Positions 1 to 10,496 are shown, counted from the stretch's first letter. The stretch is 64,000 bases of DNA from Caballeronia sp. BR00000012568055 (GCF_029439455.1 NZ_JAQFVG010000319.1:62001-126000), one strand, 5' to 3'. Program-made: numbers and translations. The notes: a model not told the origin generated them from the sequence alone.

Positions 1-289
1 ACGCGACGTTTTCGAACACCGTCATATGACGGAACAGCGCGTAATGCTGAAACACGAAACCGACCTGACGCTCACGCGCGCCGACATCGGCGACGTCTTC
101 GCCATTCAAGACCACTTGTCCTGCATCGGCGAATTCGAGGCCTGCGATCACGCGCAGCAGCGTGGTCTTGCCACAACCCGAAGGCCCGAGCAGCGCGACC
201 AGTTCGCCAGCGGGAAAGTCGAGCGTGACGTTATCGAGCGCGGTGAAATCGCCGAAGCGCTTTTGCAGATTGCGTACGTTGATACTCAT
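1..289 (-). CDS. cysA: Sulfate/thiosulfate ABC transporter ATP-binding protein CysA (partial, N-terminus)
   Basis: ATPase that powers sulfate/thiosulfate import at the cytoplasmic face of the inner membrane. Only about 96 N-terminal residues are inside the window. The ATG complementary to 287-289 begins [13 protein letters not shown]; the Walker A motif GPSGCGKTT lies at residues 35-43 and the Q-loop glutamine at about 81 (VFQHYALF). It follows cysW by 13 bp on the same strand, completing the order sbp-cysT-cysW-cysA, which is what separates it from other ABC ATPases. The signature and Walker B motifs lie off the edge and cannot be checked. Confidence 0.9.
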   Translation of the reverse strand, partial: MSINVRNLQKRFGDFTALDNVTLDFPAGELVALLGPSGCGKTTLLRVIAGLEFADAGQVVLNGEDVADVGARERQVGFVFQHYALFRHMTVFENVA

Positions 290-302
290 GATTTTGGGCC
301 TC

Positions 303-1199
303 TCAATTCGTGGCGATGGCGCGGGCTTCGGTGACCGCTTGCGTCATGCGACGCTCCGCGATCAGCTTGAGGCCGAGCGTCACGAGCGCGAGCAACGCCA
401 GCAGCGATGCCACCGCGAACGCGGCCGAAAAGTTGTATTCGTTGTAGAGAATTTCGACGTGCAGCGGCATGGTGTCGGTCTGGCCGCGAATATGCCCCGA
501 TACCACCGATACCGCGCCGAACTCGCCCATCGCGCGCGCGTTACAGAGAATCACGCCGTAGAGCAGACCCCATCGCACGTTCGGCAAGGTCACGCGCCGG
601 AAAATCTGCCAACCGGAAGCGCCGAGCACATGCGCGGCTTCTTCTTCGTCGGTGCCTTGCGACTGCATCAGCGGAATCAGTTCGCGTGCGACGAACGGGA
701 ACGTGACAAAGATCGTCGCCAGCACGATGCCGGGCACGGCGAAGATGATCTGCACATCGTGATCCGCGAGCCACGGACCGAACCAGCCTTGCGCGCCGAA
801 CATCAGCACGTAAATCAGGCCGGAAATAACCGGCGAGACCGAGAACGGCAAATCGATCAACGTCGTCAGCAAGGCTTTGCCACGAAACTCGAACTTGGCG
901 ATCGCCCACGATGCCGCCAGCCCGAACGCCACGTTCAGCGGCACGGCAATCGCGGCGGTCATCAGCGTGAGCTTGATGGCGGACCACGCGTCCGGATCTT
1001 TCAACGCCTCGAAGTAATAGTCGATGCCCTTGGCAAACGCCTGCACGAATACGGCGACCAGCGGCACCAACAGGAACAGCGCGAGAAACACCAGTGCGAT
1101 GATCGTCAACAGCCAGCGCACGAGGCGCGGCTCGGTCACCGGATTGAGCTTCTGCGCGGAGCGGCGCGCGGTCGTGTTGAGCGGAAGAACTTTGCTCAT
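303..1199 (-). CDS. cysW: Sulfate ABC transporter permease CysW
   Basis: Inner-membrane permease that pairs with CysT to form the sulfate channel. The 298 residues match the family length. The protein has about six hydrophobic spans and the EAA loop characteristic of binding-protein-dependent permeases ([18 protein letters not shown], mid-protein), which docks onto CysA. Its ATG overlaps the end of cysT by 4 bp, so the two are probably translationally coupled. The assignment to CysW rather than CysT rests on gene order plus the sequence around [15 protein letters not shown], typical of CysW. Confidence 0.93.
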   Translation of the reverse strand: MSKVLPLNTTARRSAQKLNPVTEPRLVRWLLTIIALVFLALFLLVPLVAVFVQAFAKGIDYYFEALKDPDAWSAIKLTLMTAAIAVPLNVAFGLAASWAIAKFEFRGKALLTTLIDLPFSVSPVISGLIYVLMFGAQGWFGPWLADHDVQIIFAVPGIVLATIFVTFPFVARELIPLMQSQGTDEEEAAHVLGASGWQIFRRVTLPNVRWGLLYGVILCNARAMGEFGAVSVVSGHIRGQTDTMPLHVEILYNEYNFSAAFAVASLLALLALVTLGLKLIAERRMTQAVTEARAIATN

Positions 1200-2086
1200 G
1201 CTTTACCTCCGCTCGCGTGCGATACAGGCACCGCGCCTGTTTTGCTCGTACGTCGTTGCAGAAACCATTGCAGCGTATTGATGAACAGCAGCATCAGGAA
1301 CGATACGCACAGCATCACGACCGCAAGCGCCGTCGCACCGGCATAGTCGTATTGCTCCAGCTTGGTGATGATGAGCAACGAGGTGATTTCCGACTTCATC
1401 GGCACATTTCCGGCGATAAAGATCACCGAGCCGTATTCGCCGAGCGCACGCGCGAACGCGAGCGCGAAACCGGTCAGCAGCGCAGGAAACAACGCGGGCA
1501 GAACCACACGGCGAAACGTCAGCCAGCGCGTCGCGCCGAGGCACGCGGCCGCTTCTTCCTGCTCACGCTCGAAATCCTCCAGCACCGGCTGCACCGTGCG
1601 CACCACGAACGGCAATCCGATGAACGTCAGCGCCACCAGCACGCCAAGCGGCGTAAACGCGACCTTGATGCCCAGCGGCGCGAGATATTGTCCGATCCAG
1701 CCATTGCCCGCATACACCGCCGCGAGCGAAATGCCCGCGACCGAAGTCGGCAACGCGAACGGCAGATCGACGATGGCATCGACCACACGTTTGAACGGGA
1801 ACGTGTAGCGCACCAGCACCCACGCGACCAGAAAGCCGAAGATCGCGTTGAGGATCGCGCCACCGAGCGCGGCGCCGAAGGTCAGCTTGTATGAGGCCAA
1901 CACGCGCGGCGATGTGACAGCCGCGACGAACTGCGGCCAATGCAGCGTCGCGGTCTTGGCGAATGTTGCCGCAAGCGGAATCAGCACCACGAGGCTCAGA
2001 TAAGCCAGCGTGATGCCGAGTGTCAGTCCGAAGCCGGGTAAGGCGCTTGGCTTCTTGAATGTGAGGGTCGTCATCCTGGGTTCCAT
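1196..2086 (-). CDS. cysT: Sulfate ABC transporter permease CysT (CysU)
   Basis: Second permease of the sulfate importer, 296 residues with about six membrane spans. The EAA loop reads [17 protein letters not shown] and is followed by [16 protein letters not shown], typical of CysT. Two starts are possible, the ATG ending at 2086 and another four codons later; the first has an AGG 5 nt upstream, so it is kept. It lies 73 bp downstream of sbp. That gap contains a GC-rich inverted repeat (about 2120-2140) that could lower permease expression relative to the binding protein, but this is inference. Confidence 0.93.
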   Translation of the reverse strand: MEPRMTTLTFKKPSALPGFGLTLGITLAYLSLVVLIPLAATFAKTATLHWPQFVAAVTSPRVLASYKLTFGAALGGAILNAIFGFLVAWVLVRYTFPFKRVVDAIVDLPFALPTSVAGISLAAVYAGNGWIGQYLAPLGIKVAFTPLGVLVALTFIGLPFVVRTVQPVLEDFEREQEEAAACLGATRWLTFRRVVLPALFPALLTGFALAFARALGEYGSVIFIAGNVPMKSEITSLLIITKLEQYDYAGATALAVVMLCVSFLMLLFINTLQWFLQRRTSKTGAVPVSHASGGKA

Positions 2087-2159
2087 TGCGCCTGGGGAGG
2101 CGTCCTGCTTATGCGATGCGCGGCGTCATGAACGCGCCGCGTCATCGCTGCTCAAAAAC

Positions 2160-3179
2160 TTATTGCGGCTGATAGATTGAATCGAATACGCCGCCGTCCG
2201 CGAAGTGCGTTTTCTGCGCCTTGGTCCAGCCGCCGAAGGTGTCATCGACGGTATAGAGCTTCAGCTTCGGAAACTGCTTCGTGAGTTCAGCGGGCACCTT
2301 GTTCGAGCGTGGGCGATAGAAATTGCGCGCCGCGATCTCCTGCCCTTCGTCGCTGTACAGATACTTCAGATACGCCTCGGCCAGCTTGCGCGTGCCGTGT
2401 TTGTCAACGACCTTATCGACGACAGCGACCGGCGGCTCGGCCAGAATGCTCACCGACGGCACCACGATCTCAAACTTGTCCGGGCCGAATTCCTTCAGCG
2501 ACAGAAACGCCTCGTTTTCCCAGGCGATCAGCACATCGCCCTGACCGCGTTGCACGAAGCTGGTCGTCGCGCCGCGTGCGCCGGAATCGAGCACGCCAGC
2601 GTTCTTGTAGAGCTTGCTGACGAAGTCTTTCGCGGTTTGTTCGTTGCCGCCCTGCCTGTGCAGCGCATACGCCCACGCCGCGAGATAGTTCCAGCGCGCG
2701 CCACCCGAAGTCTTCGGATTCGGCGTGACGATGGACACGCCCGGCTTGGTCAGATCATCCCAATCCTTGATGTGCTTCGGATTGCCCTTGCGCACCAGAA
2801 ACACAATCGTCGATGTGTACGGCGATGCGTTGTCCGGCAAGCGCTTCTGCCAGTCCGCGTTGACCAGTCCCTTCGATGCCAAGGCATCGATGTCGTAGGC
2901 GAGCGCCAGGGTCACCACATCGGCCTGCAAACCGTCGAGCACCGCGCGCGCCTGACCGCCCGAGCCGCCGTGCGATTGCTTGAACGTGACCGTCTCGCCG
3001 GTGTCGGCTTTCCACTTCTTCGCGAACGCCTGATTGAAATCCTGATATAGCTCGCGCGTGGGATCGTAGGACACGTTCAAAAACGATGTGTCCGCGTGTG
3101 CCGGCGCCGCGCCGATCAAGCCTGCCGTCAACGTCGCCGCAGCGAACAAGCGCCCCAATCCCGCCTTGATGCTTTGCAT
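2160..3179 (-). CDS. sbp: Periplasmic sulfate-binding protein
   Basis: Periplasmic receptor that captures sulfate and delivers it to CysTW. The 339-residue protein begins with a Sec signal peptide (hydrophobic stretch to about residue 29, cleavage near APAHA-D). The mature N-terminus ([16 protein letters not shown]) is the conserved start of the Sbp/CysP family. GGGGA lies directly upstream of the ATG. It is the first gene of the operon; the AT-richer 200 bp upstream should hold the promoter, probably CysB-controlled by analogy with known operons, though I could not identify a CysB site. Confidence 0.93.
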   Translation of the reverse strand: MQSIKAGLGRLFAAATLTAGLIGAAPAHADTSFLNVSYDPTRELYQDFNQAFAKKWKADTGETVTFKQSHGGSGGQARAVLDGLQADVVTLALAYDIDALASKGLVNADWQKRLPDNASPYTSTIVFLVRKGNPKHIKDWDDLTKPGVSIVTPNPKTSGGARWNYLAAWAYALHRQGGNEQTAKDFVSKLYKNAGVLDSGARGATTSFVQRGQGDVLIAWENEAFLSLKEFGPDKFEIVVPSVSILAEPPVAVVDKVVDKHGTRKLAEAYLKYLYSDEGQEIAARNFYRPRSNKVPAELTKQFPKLKLYTVDDTFGGWTKAQKTHFADGGVFDSIYQPQ

Positions 3180-3381
3180 TCCCCGTTCTCCGTCTTATTG
3201 ATTGACGGAATCAGTCTATCGATCGGGCTATATGATTGAAAATAATCGTTTCTTACTCTTTTATATCGAAGCTTGCTAAGAAGCTTATTCGTTTTTGGAA
3301 GAAGGCCGTTTGTGGCGTGGATGCCGACGCTCGGGTGCGGTCGGGCGCGAACTTAAAGTAAAGCTTGAAAAGCGCGGAATA

Positions 3382-3417
3382 CTGTATAAAAATACAGTTA
3401 CCTGTCCATCCATACAG
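3382..3417 (+). promoter_or_regulatory. Two tandem LexA (SOS) boxes upstream of lexA
   Basis: Two perfect CTGT-N8-ACAG matches lie at 3382-3397 and 3402-3417, with starts 20 bp apart, about two helical turns. They sit 33 bp upstream of the lexA start and next to an AT-rich promoter-like segment (TTGAAA at 3365-3370). This arrangement implies LexA autorepression with cooperative binding on one face of the DNA. Confidence 0.88.
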
Positions 3418-3449
3418 TGTGTAGCTGTCTACAAGCGGGGATTGAGCCT

Positions 3450-4121
3450 GTGACTACCAGAACGACAAAACTTACCGCGCGTCAGCAGCAGGTGTTCGAG
3501 CTTATCCAGCGCGCCATCGACCGTACGGGCTTCCCGCCTACGCGGGCGGAGATCGCGGCAGAGTTGGGATTCAGCTCGGCCAATTCGGCGGAAGAACATC
3601 TGCGGGCGTTGGCGCGCAAGGGCGTGATCGAACTGGCTGCCGGTTCATCGCGCGGCATTCGGCTGTTGAGCGACTCGGCGCGTTCGGAAGACTTCCAGCA
3701 TCAGCTTACGTTGCCGCATCCGAGCATCATGCAATTGTCGCTGCCGCTGGTCGGGCGCGTGGCTGCCGGTAGTCCCATCCTGGCGCAAGAACACATCTCG
3801 CAGCATTACACCTGCGATCCCGCGTTCTTCTCCAGCAAACCGGACTATCTGCTGAAAGTACGCGGCTTGTCGATGCGCGACGCCGGCATTCTCGACGGCG
3901 ACCTGCTCGCGGTGCAAAAGCGTACGGAAGCGAAGGACGGGCAAATCGTCGTGGCGCGTCTCGGGGACGACGTCACGGTGAAGCGCTGGAAGCGGCATCG
4001 CGATGGCGTGGAACTAATTGCGGAGAACCCGGATTACGAGAACATTTTCGTGCGATCGGGAAGCGCGGAGTTCGCGCTCGAAGGCATTGCCGTGGGTCTG
4101 ATTCGCTCGGGCGAATTCTGA
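3450..4121 (+). CDS. lexA: LexA repressor, SOS-response regulator with self-cleavage domain
   Basis: Represses SOS genes and cleaves itself when stimulated by RecA-ssDNA. From the GTG at 3450 it has 223 residues: an N-terminal winged helix ([23 protein letters not shown], residues 29-51 region) and a C-terminal S24 peptidase-like domain. Cleavage site A106-G107 (VAAGSP), catalytic Ser141 (GLSM) and Lys178 (VTVKRW) are all present. The GTG start is preferred because GGGG sits 9 nt upstream and the family begins near LTARQQQVF; the longer upstream reading would run into the second LexA box. Autoregulation is expected from that box pair. Confidence 0.95.
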   Translation: MTTRTTKLTARQQQVFELIQRAIDRTGFPPTRAEIAAELGFSSANSAEEHLRALARKGVIELAAGSSRGIRLLSDSARSEDFQHQLTLPHPSIMQLSLPLVGRVAAGSPILAQEHISQHYTCDPAFFSSKPDYLLKVRGLSMRDAGILDGDLLAVQKRTEAKDGQIVVARLGDDVTVKRWKRHRDGVELIAENPDYENIFVRSGSAEFALEGIAVGLIRSGEF

Positions 4122-4337
4122 GTTTTTTCAACGGTTTGAAGCGCTTTAAAGGCCCGAAGAAATTTGCGACACCGGGACACGAATTGTCTCAGTAGACGAT
4201 CAAGATAGTCCCTGTAGTCGCGGTTGTCTCAACGTCTCGCGGCTGTTCCCGCCAACTCGGCGCGTTTCGAAAACAACAAGCATGTCGGCCATCGTTCGCG
4301 GTGCGCCGCGGTGCGTCCTATCGTCTGGAGAGTCATC

Positions 4338-4664
4338 ATGGAACTTTTTGCCCGCTTGCTGCCCTTCCGCCAATTCGGCCGTCTTCGCCATCTGCGTACG
4401 CTGATCGGCTGCGGCACGGCGCGTACGGAAGCTTCGCCCGATCTCTTCGACGATATGCCCGCGCTGCCGTCGCGTCAGCCTGCGTTTGCGCGCGTATCGC
4501 TCAATAGCGGTGTGCATGCCGAAGCGGCGCAGCGTGCGCCGGTCAGGGTGTATCGCGGGGAAACGCGGGTGATTCTGGTCGGCAAGATCGGCGAAGTGTC
4601 GCGCATGCTGGACCGGTATATCGATGAAGAACGCGCGGGTGTGCGCGGCAGCATGCTTGCCTAA
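4338..4664 (+). CDS. Conserved small protein of unknown function
   Basis: A 108-residue protein starting at the ATG at 4338, preceded by GGAGAG 7 nt upstream. The N-terminus is arginine-rich and amphipathic (FRQFGRLRHLRTL); the C-terminal part (VGKIGEVSRMLDRYIDEERA) looks helical. No signal peptide, membrane span or known motif is evident. The frame is also open upstream to 4224, but the ATG with a ribosome site is the better start. It may be conserved in Burkholderiaceae; I assign no function. Confidence 0.6.
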   Translation: MELFARLLPFRQFGRLRHLRTLIGCGTARTEASPDLFDDMPALPSRQPAFARVSLNSGVHAEAAQRAPVRVYRGETRVILVGKIGEVSRMLDRYIDEERAGVRGSMLA

Positions 4665-4763
4665 CCGAAACGTTTCAAAAGCATTAGCGACAAATTTTCG
4701 GGATTTATCGGGCGTGCGGGCGGTCCACTTCTCACTGTTATTAGCTTGAGGCTTGGCCGCAGC

Positions 4764-5360
4764 ATGTCCCGCACCACCCGTTATGTACTGACCACCTTCG
4801 TCGTATTGCTGATCGTTGCGGCGCTGGGTTTCGTTTATGCGTCGCCGTATATCGCGCTGGATCACGTGAAAAAGGCGGCCGATGCGCGTGATGCGCAGAC
4901 CGTCAACGAATACGTCGATTTCCCCGCGTTGCGTTCCAGTCTCAAGGAGCAAATCGCTGCGTTGCTCACGCGGCGCGTCGATATTCAGAAGAACGAGAAT
5001 CCGCTCGCCATCATCGGGGCGATGATCGGCGCGGCGCTGGTCGGTCCGCTGGTGGATTCGTATGCGACGCCGGATGGCGTGGCCGCCATTCTCAACGGCA
5101 TTCCGCCGCACGGAGATCCCGGTGAGCGTCCGCCTGCGCCGGAAGCAAATGCAAATGCGGAAGCGCCTGTTGCTTCATCGGGCGCAACGACGGCGCAGGA
5201 AACGCCGAAGCAACCGCCGCAAACCACGGCGCGATATCGCAGCTTCGACACTTTCGTCGTCACTTACCAACACGGCGCCGGCGATGCGCGTTATTCCGCG
5301 ATCTTCCACCGCAACAGCCTCGTGTCATGGAAACTCGTCGCGGTCGATCTCAACGGTTAA
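4764..5360 (+). CDS. DUF2939-like membrane-anchored protein
   Basis: A 198-residue protein with one N-terminal transmembrane helix (about residues 8-30) and a periplasmic domain. The segment after the helix (YIALDHVKKAADARDAQTVNEYVDFPALRSSLKEQ) resembles the DUF2939 family from memory. A Pro/Ala-rich linker around residues 115-150 precedes the C-terminal domain (RSFDTFVVTYQ...HRNSLVSWKLVAVDL). The ATG at 4764 is chosen over an in-frame TTG six codons upstream. Function is unknown. Confidence 0.75.
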   Translation: MSRTTRYVLTTFVVLLIVAALGFVYASPYIALDHVKKAADARDAQTVNEYVDFPALRSSLKEQIAALLTRRVDIQKNENPLAIIGAMIGAALVGPLVDSYATPDGVAAILNGIPPHGDPGERPPAPEANANAEAPVASSGATTAQETPKQPPQTTARYRSFDTFVVTYQHGAGDARYSAIFHRNSLVSWKLVAVDLNG

Positions 5361-5369
5361 TACCGAGTC

Positions 5370-5858
5370 TCAGGCGCTGGCCTCAGCCTTAACTTCATCT
5401 TCCGCTTCAGCCGATTCACCCGCCTGACAAACCGCCACCAAAATGCTGCACTTGACGCGATCGAGCAGTGGCGTGTTGCCCGCGCCCATCCACCATCGCG
5501 ACAAGCCATTGCGGCACCGGTGCCCGACCACGACGAGATCGACCTGAAGGGTGTCCGCCAGATTCGCGATTTCATCAATTGGATGGCCGAACGCGAAATG
5601 CCCCTGCGCCTGCAAGCCGCGTTCGCGCAACCAATCGACGCCCTCCTGCAAGATATCGCGCGCGGCGTCTTCGAAACGTCCGCAGGCCATATCGGTTAGC
5701 AGTCCGGCACTCTGCGCGATGCTGGATCGCATATCGACCACGGCGAGCACATGCGTTTCCGCATTGACGTCGAGCGCGAGATTCGCGCCTTGCCGCAATG
5801 CTTTGCGGCCCTCCCGTGAGCCGTCGTAGCACAGAAGGATTTTTCGGTAGCTGGACAT
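5370..5858 (-). CDS. Universal stress protein, UspA family
   Basis: Single-domain UspA protein of 162 residues, a cytoplasmic nucleotide-binding fold linked to stress survival. It begins with the typical first strand KILLCYDGSREGRKAL and has a glycine-rich segment near the C-terminus (VVVGHRCRNGLSRWW...LLDRVKCSILVA) corresponding to the ATP-binding loop, though the usual G-x2-G-x9-G spacing is imperfect. GGGAGG lies 5 nt before the second of two adjacent ATGs, so 5858 is preferred. The last residues are acidic (EAEDEVKAEASA), an unusual tail. Confidence 0.85.
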   Translation of the reverse strand: MSSYRKILLCYDGSREGRKALRQGANLALDVNAETHVLAVVDMRSSIAQSAGLLTDMACGRFEDAARDILQEGVDWLRERGLQAQGHFAFGHPIDEIANLADTLQVDLVVVGHRCRNGLSRWWMGAGNTPLLDRVKCSILVAVCQAGESAEAEDEVKAEASA

Positions 5859-6206
5859 CATGACCTCCCTGCCGCTTCGTGATTGCGGCTAAACATGCGC
5901 TTAACGCGTTCGAACGCTCTGTGCGCGGTCTGCGCGACTTCATCATCATGCGTCGCAACCCACATGGCAACGATGGAAAACGCTAATCGAACCGGCGTCC
6001 GCGACAGCGTTAGCTCGCACCGTGCCAGAACCCGCCATCCCTTGACGGACAAGGCTCAGGCGTATTCCGACGCGGTCAGCAAAACCCACGCGCCGCACTC
6101 ATTTGACACGCCGACGCCACGCCTGGTTGCACGTCAGCGCCGGCTTGGTGCATTGGATTACACTAGCCCGCTGGATTGCTCATCGCTATACCCGCAGGAT
6201 CAGTGA
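5859..6206 (+). other. Intergenic region between usp and nodI-like gene
   Basis: About 350 bp between divergent genes. It should contain both promoters. A TTG-started minus-strand frame of 64 codons covers part of it but lacks a convincing ribosome site. I see no RNA gene or repeat. Confidence 0.4.
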
Positions 6207-7151
6207 ATGACAGATCAATCATTGCAGACGAGCGAACAACAAGCACCCGCGATCGACTTCCGCGAAGTCCGCAAACACTACGGCGACAAACGTGTTGTCG
6301 ATGGCTTGTCGTTCGATGTTCAGCCGGGCGAATGTTTCGGCCTGCTCGGCCCGAACGGCGCAGGCAAAACCACGACGCTCAAGATGCTGCTCGGCATCAC
6401 CTCGCCCGACAGCGGCGCGATTCGTTTGGTCGGTGAACCCGTTCCGGCGCGCGCCCGTTTCGCGCGTCAGCGCGTGGGCGTCGTACCGCAATTCGACAAT
6501 CTCGATCCCGACTTCACGGTGCGCGAAAACCTGCTGGTCTTCGGCCGATATTTCGGTATCGCGGGGGCGCGCATGGAGGCGCTGGTGCCATCGCTGCTCG
6601 AATTTGCGCGGCTCGAAAGCAAGGCCGATGCGCGCGTCGGCGAATTGTCGGGCGGCATGAAACGCCGGCTGACACTGGCACGCGCGCTCGTCAACGATCC
6701 CGACGTCCTCGTGATGGACGAACCGACCACCGGACTCGATCCGCAAGCGCGCCACTTGATCTGGGAACGTCTGCGCTCGCTGCTCGCGCGCGGCAAAACG
6801 ATTCTGCTGACCACGCATTTCATGGAAGAAGCCGAGCGTTTGTGCGACCGCCTGTGCGTGATCGAAGAAGGCAGAAAGATCGCGGAAGGCCGTCCGCGTG
6901 AACTTATTGAATCGGTGATCGGATCGGATGTGATCGAGATTTTCGGGGCCGATCCGCAGGCGCTGGCTGCGGAACTGGAGCCGTTCGCGCAACGTATCGA
7001 AATAAGCGGCGAGACACTGTTCTGCTATGTCGATGATCCGCAGCCCGTGCACGCGCGCGTCAAGGGCCGCGCCGATGTGCGCTATCTGCATCGGCCAGCG
7101 AATCTGGAAGATGTGTTTCTGCGGCTGACGGGCCGTGAAATGGTGGACTGA
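6207..7151 (+). CDS. nodI: NodI-type ABC-2 transporter ATP-binding protein
   Basis: ATPase of a two-gene ABC-2 exporter, 314 residues. Walker [10 protein letters not shown] is at about residues 49-57, the Q-loop is in [18 protein letters not shown] (a stretch typical of NodI), the signature is LSGGMKRRL and Walker B is [13 protein letters not shown], followed by the switch histidine in [10 protein letters not shown]. In rhizobia NodIJ exports lipochitin oligosaccharides; free-living Burkholderia carry ancestral copies whose substrate is not known, so nodulation should not be inferred. It is 2 bp upstream of the permease gene. Confidence 0.88.
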   Translation: MTDQSLQTSEQQAPAIDFREVRKHYGDKRVVDGLSFDVQPGECFGLLGPNGAGKTTTLKMLLGITSPDSGAIRLVGEPVPARARFARQRVGVVPQFDNLDPDFTVRENLLVFGRYFGIAGARMEALVPSLLEFARLESKADARVGELSGGMKRRLTLARALVNDPDVLVMDEPTTGLDPQARHLIWERLRSLLARGKTILLTTHFMEEAERLCDRLCVIEEGRKIAEGRPRELIESVIGSDVIEIFGADPQALAAELEPFAQRIEISGETLFCYVDDPQPVHARVKGRADVRYLHRPANLEDVFLRLTGREMVD

Positions 7152-7153
7152 GC

Positions 7154-7996
7154 ATGGATAGCCGCGTAGACAACAAGCGCATCGACACGATGCCAACAGA
7201 AGCCGACAGCTACACGCCGATGTCCAGCGCCCTGCCCGCCAACGCCACGCACTGGATGTCGGTGTGGCGGCGCAACTATCTCGTGTGGAAGAAACTCGCG
7301 ATCGCGTCGATGATCGGCAATCTCGCCGATCCGATGATCTATCTCTTCGGCTTAGGCCTCGGTCTCGGCCTGATGGTCGGTCATGTGGATGGCGTCTCGT
7401 ACATCGCGTTTCTCGCGGCGGGCACGACTGCATCGAGCGTGATGATGTCGGCGAGTTTCGAGGCGATGTATTCGGGATTTTCGCGGATGCACGTTCAGCG
7501 CACGTGGGAGGCGATCATGCACACGCCGCTCACGCTCGGCGATATCGTGCTGGGCGAAATCGTCTGGGCGGCGAGCAAGTCGATGCTCTCGGGCGCGGCG
7601 ATCATGCTCGTCGCGGGCGCGCTCGGTTACGCGAATTTTCCGTCGATGCTGATCGCGCTACCGGTGATCGTGCTGACAGGTCTGGCGTTCGCGAGTACCG
7701 CGATGGTGATTACGGCCATTGCGCCGAGCTACGACTTTTTCATGTTCTATCAGACGCTCGCGCTCACGCCGATGCTGCTGCTTTCCGGCGTGTTTTTCCC
7801 GGTGACGCAGTTGCCGGGCATCGCGCGGCATGTGACGCAGGCCTTGCCGCTGTATCACGCGGTCGAGCTGATTCGTCCGGCGATGCTCGCGCGTCCGGTG
7901 GAATCGGCGGCGCTGCATGTGGTCGTGCTGCTCGCGTATGTCGTTGTGCCGTTCTTATTGTGCGCGTGGCTGTTCAGGCGGCGCATGATGAAGTGA
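7154..7996 (+). CDS. nodJ: NodJ-type ABC-2 transporter permease
   Basis: Inner-membrane permease of 280 residues partnering with the preceding ATPase. About six hydrophobic spans follow a 45-residue cytoplasmic N-terminus; [18 protein letters not shown] and the late segment [20 protein letters not shown] are conserved in the ABC-2/NodJ family. It starts 2 bp after nodI, indicating coupled translation. A later ATG (codon 14) is also possible. The exported substrate is unknown. Confidence 0.87.
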   Translation: MDSRVDNKRIDTMPTEADSYTPMSSALPANATHWMSVWRRNYLVWKKLAIASMIGNLADPMIYLFGLGLGLGLMVGHVDGVSYIAFLAAGTTASSVMMSASFEAMYSGFSRMHVQRTWEAIMHTPLTLGDIVLGEIVWAASKSMLSGAAIMLVAGALGYANFPSMLIALPVIVLTGLAFASTAMVITAIAPSYDFFMFYQTLALTPMLLLSGVFFPVTQLPGIARHVTQALPLYHAVELIRPAMLARPVESAALHVVVLLAYVVVPFLLCAWLFRRRMMK

Positions 7997-8005
7997 CGCC
8001 CAGAT

Positions 8006-9433
8006 TCAGCCGTAGTGCTTCGCGTCCTGCCAGAAACGCGGCCACGGTTGAATCGGTCCATCGCAGACGAAGACGTTTTTTCCGCCGATCGCACTGTTTT
8101 CGATCCCCACGCGACCCGCTTTCACGCACGACGCCAGGTGCCGTTGCACGAACGCGTCCGGAAAGCCGACCACGATCAGCGGCTTCGGCGGCGGATTGCC
8201 GTAGCCGCGAAACCAATGCGAATTGGCCACGGAAATGGCATGCGGAAGCTCGGGCGCGTAAAGATCGATGGCTTCGGCTTGCGCAGTATCGGCAACGGGG
8301 ATGCCGGTTTGCGCAGGGAGCGTCGCGCGAATCTGTGCCACGGTGTGCGCGAGTTCGGGCCAGCCGATTTGCTCGTTGAAATTGCCGCCGTTCACGCGAT
8401 CCGCAAAGCGCCAGAATGATGAATCGACCGGTGCGATTGGCAGAACTGGGGCTGCCCAAAGCAACCCGCCCGTCGCGAGCAGCACGATGACCAACCAACG
8501 CTTCACCAATCGCTCGCACCAGACTGCGCCTGCGGCCAGCAGCATCGGATAAGCGGGCGCCATGTAGTAATCGCGTCCCTTGGCGAGAACGAACAGCACG
8601 AGCGGAATGACGAACATCCAGCCGAGCATGCGGAACCTGCGCCCGGCTTCGTTCGTGAAAAGAAACACCAGACCCGCGATCCATAACGGCACCGTGAACG
8701 AATTCGTGGCTATCCAGAATTGTCCGCTGAGAAAGCCATCGGTTCGGCCGAGTTGCACATCGCGCGCGTGAATGCTGCGCAGAAAATCCAGCGTGACGAA
8801 GTCGTGTCGAATCTGCCAGATCAGGTTCGGCAAAAAGATGACGAACGCAAGCGCGACGCCGCCCCACAGCCAGCCGCTGCGCAAATACCGGCGCGCAGGC
8901 GTAAAAACGATTCCCGCGCCGATGCCCGCCATCAGAAACACGATGCTGTACTTCGTCATCAGACCGAGGCCGACCGCCGCGCCCACGCCGAGCCACGCAC
9001 GCGCATCGTTCGATGCGAGCAGCCGCACGACGAAGTACGCCGCCATCACCCACCACAAATAATCGAGGCTCACATACTCGAACAACGCGCCCGCGCTCAA
9101 CGCCACGCCGCTGATCGCCGCCGATACCGCCGCCACGCTCTGCGCGAATCGCCCGCCGCCCATGTGCCGCGCCATCAATCCCGTCAGCACGAACGCGACG
9201 GCCATCGCCAGCGAGGCAAAGAAGCGTAGTCCGGCTAGCGACGGCCCGAACATCGCGAACGCCACACGCGCCAAAAACGGCGTCAGCGGCGGCGCGCCGA
9301 CATAACCCCAATCGAGCGATGCGGCGTCCGCAAGCGTGGACAACTCGTCGCGATGAAAACCGTACTGGCCGTTGGTCAGCGCGTGCAAGCCAAGCAGCGC
9401 AACGGCCATGACGATAAGAAGGTGTCGCTTCAT
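8006..9433 (-). CDS. Glycosyltransferase family 39 (ArnT/PMT-like) integral membrane protein
   Basis: Integral membrane glycosyltransferase of 475 residues using a lipid-linked sugar donor. It shows many hydrophobic spans and the family's first periplasmic loop GFHRDELSTLADAASLDWGYVGAPPLTPFLAR, where the paired acidic residues DE are typical catalytic residues, plus SLDYLWW farther on. The start MKRHLLIVM at 9433 is preferred to an upstream in-frame ATG because the hydrophobic helix begins there. A rho-independent terminator for the upstream gnd operon ends just before it. The acceptor is unknown. Confidence 0.82.
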   Translation of the reverse strand: MKRHLLIVMAVALLGLHALTNGQYGFHRDELSTLADAASLDWGYVGAPPLTPFLARVAFAMFGPSLAGLRFFASLAMAVAFVLTGLMARHMGGGRFAQSVAAVSAAISGVALSAGALFEYVSLDYLWWVMAAYFVVRLLASNDARAWLGVGAAVGLGLMTKYSIVFLMAGIGAGIVFTPARRYLRSGWLWGGVALAFVIFLPNLIWQIRHDFVTLDFLRSIHARDVQLGRTDGFLSGQFWIATNSFTVPLWIAGLVFLFTNEAGRRFRMLGWMFVIPLVLFVLAKGRDYYMAPAYPMLLAAGAVWCERLVKRWLVIVLLATGGLLWAAPVLPIAPVDSSFWRFADRVNGGNFNEQIGWPELAHTVAQIRATLPAQTGIPVADTAQAEAIDLYAPELPHAISVANSHWFRGYGNPPPKPLIVVGFPDAFVQRHLASCVKAGRVGIENSAIGGKNVFVCDGPIQPWPRFWQDAKHYG

Positions 9434-9442
9434 AAGCGTCAA

Positions 9443-9471
9443 TAAAAAAGCGGCGAGCATCGCTCGCCGCT
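9443..9471 (-). terminator. Rho-independent terminator of the tkt-gnd operon
   Basis: Ten-bp stem AGCGGCGAGC/GCTCGCCGCT (9449-9458 with 9462-9471), three-nt loop, then a T run on the minus strand. It lies 40 bp after the gnd stop and 10 bp before the glycosyltransferase start. Confidence 0.85.
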
Positions 9472-9509
9472 AGTCCAAACCGAAACGAACAGAATCGACG
9501 GCGCGCGCC

Positions 9510-10490
9510 TTATTTCACGCCGAATTCCTTGTGGCCGCCGAACCCGAAGCGCATCGCCGACAGCATGCGTTCGGGGAACGATTCGGCATCGCGCGAGCGG
9601 AACCGTGTGTACAGCGCCGCCGACAAGACCTGCGCCGGCACCGCCTCTTCGATCGCCGCTTCGATGGTCCAGCGCCCTTCGCCGCTATCCGCGACTTCGG
9701 TCGAATAGCGATCGAGCGAACCATCGCCCGCCAGCGCGCCCGCAGTCAGATCGAGCAGCCACGACGACACCACGCTGCCGCGTCGCCACACTTCGGCGAT
9801 ATCGGCGACATCGAGCGAATAGCGCTCGTTCTCGGCGAGATCGGTCGAATCCTTGTGTTTGAGAATGTGGAAGCCTTCGGCATACGCCTGCATCAAGCCA
9901 TATTCGATGCCATTGTGCACCATCTTCACAAAGTGCCCCGACCCGACCGGCCCGCAATGCATATAGCCGTTTTCCACGCGCGGATCGCGTCCTTCGCGTC
10001 CCGGCGTTTCGGGAATATCGCCGCGTCCCGGCGCGAGCGTCGCCAGAATCGGATCGATACGCCGCACGACTTCATCCTCGCCGCCGATCATCATGCAATA
10101 GCCGCGCGTCAAACCCCATACACCGCCGGACGTGCCGACATCGACGTAATGGATGCCTTGCTCGAGAAACTGCGCGGCGCGGCGGATATCGTCTTTATAG
10201 AAGCTGTTGCCGCCGTCGATCACCACATCGTCCTTGCTCAACAGCTTGTGCAAGTCGCCGAGCGTGTCTTCGGTGATCTTGCCCGCTGGAAGCATCAACC
10301 AGACGACGCGCGGCGTGGCGAGCTTGCCGACGAGATCGCCCAGATCCGCAGCGCCCGTCGCGCCATCGGTGACCAGTGCCTGCGTGGCTTCCGGCGCGTG
10401 ATCGTATGCGACGCACTGATGTCCGCCGCGCATGAGACGGCGCGCGATATTGCCGCCCATGCGTCCCAGTCCTACGATGCCGATCTGCAT
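9510..10490 (-). CDS. gnd: 6-phosphogluconate dehydrogenase, decarboxylating, short form
   Basis: Cytosolic enzyme converting 6-phosphogluconate to ribulose 5-phosphate, CO2 and reduced nicotinamide cofactor. The 326 residues place it in the short (GndA/YqeC-like) subfamily. The Rossmann motif [13 protein letters not shown] is at residues 6-18; [10 protein letters not shown] (substrate region), [12 protein letters not shown] and [21 protein letters not shown] with the catalytic lysine follow. It is 6 bp downstream of tkt on the same strand, so the oxidative and non-oxidative pentose phosphate steps are co-expressed. Confidence 0.93.
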   Translation of the reverse strand: MQIGIVGLGRMGGNIARRLMRGGHQCVAYDHAPEATQALVTDGATGAADLGDLVGKLATPRVVWLMLPAGKITEDTLGDLHKLLSKDDVVIDGGNSFYKDDIRRAAQFLEQGIHYVDVGTSGGVWGLTRGYCMMIGGEDEVVRRIDPILATLAPGRGDIPETPGREGRDPRVENGYMHCGPVGSGHFVKMVHNGIEYGLMQAYAEGFHILKHKDSTDLAENERYSLDVADIAEVWRRGSVVSSWLLDLTAGALAGDGSLDRYSTEVADSGEGRWTIEAAIEEAVPAQVLSAALYTRFRSRDAESFPERMLSAMRFGFGGHKEFGVK

Positions 10491-10496
10491 AATCGC

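Noticed and set aside
162..1346. Long plus-strand open frames opposite the cys genes
   Set aside because: They mirror the codon structure of cysW/cysT, are rich in Arg/His/Gln and show no family features; shadows of GC-rich coding strands.
5858..6052. 64-codon TTG-started minus-strand frame ending at the usp start
   Set aside because: Overlap with usp start is suggestive, but TTG start, no ribosome site and unconvincing composition.
6207..7996. NodIJ as evidence of a nodulating symbiont
   Set aside because: Non-symbiotic Burkholderiaceae carry NodIJ-like exporters; no nodABC genes are seen here.
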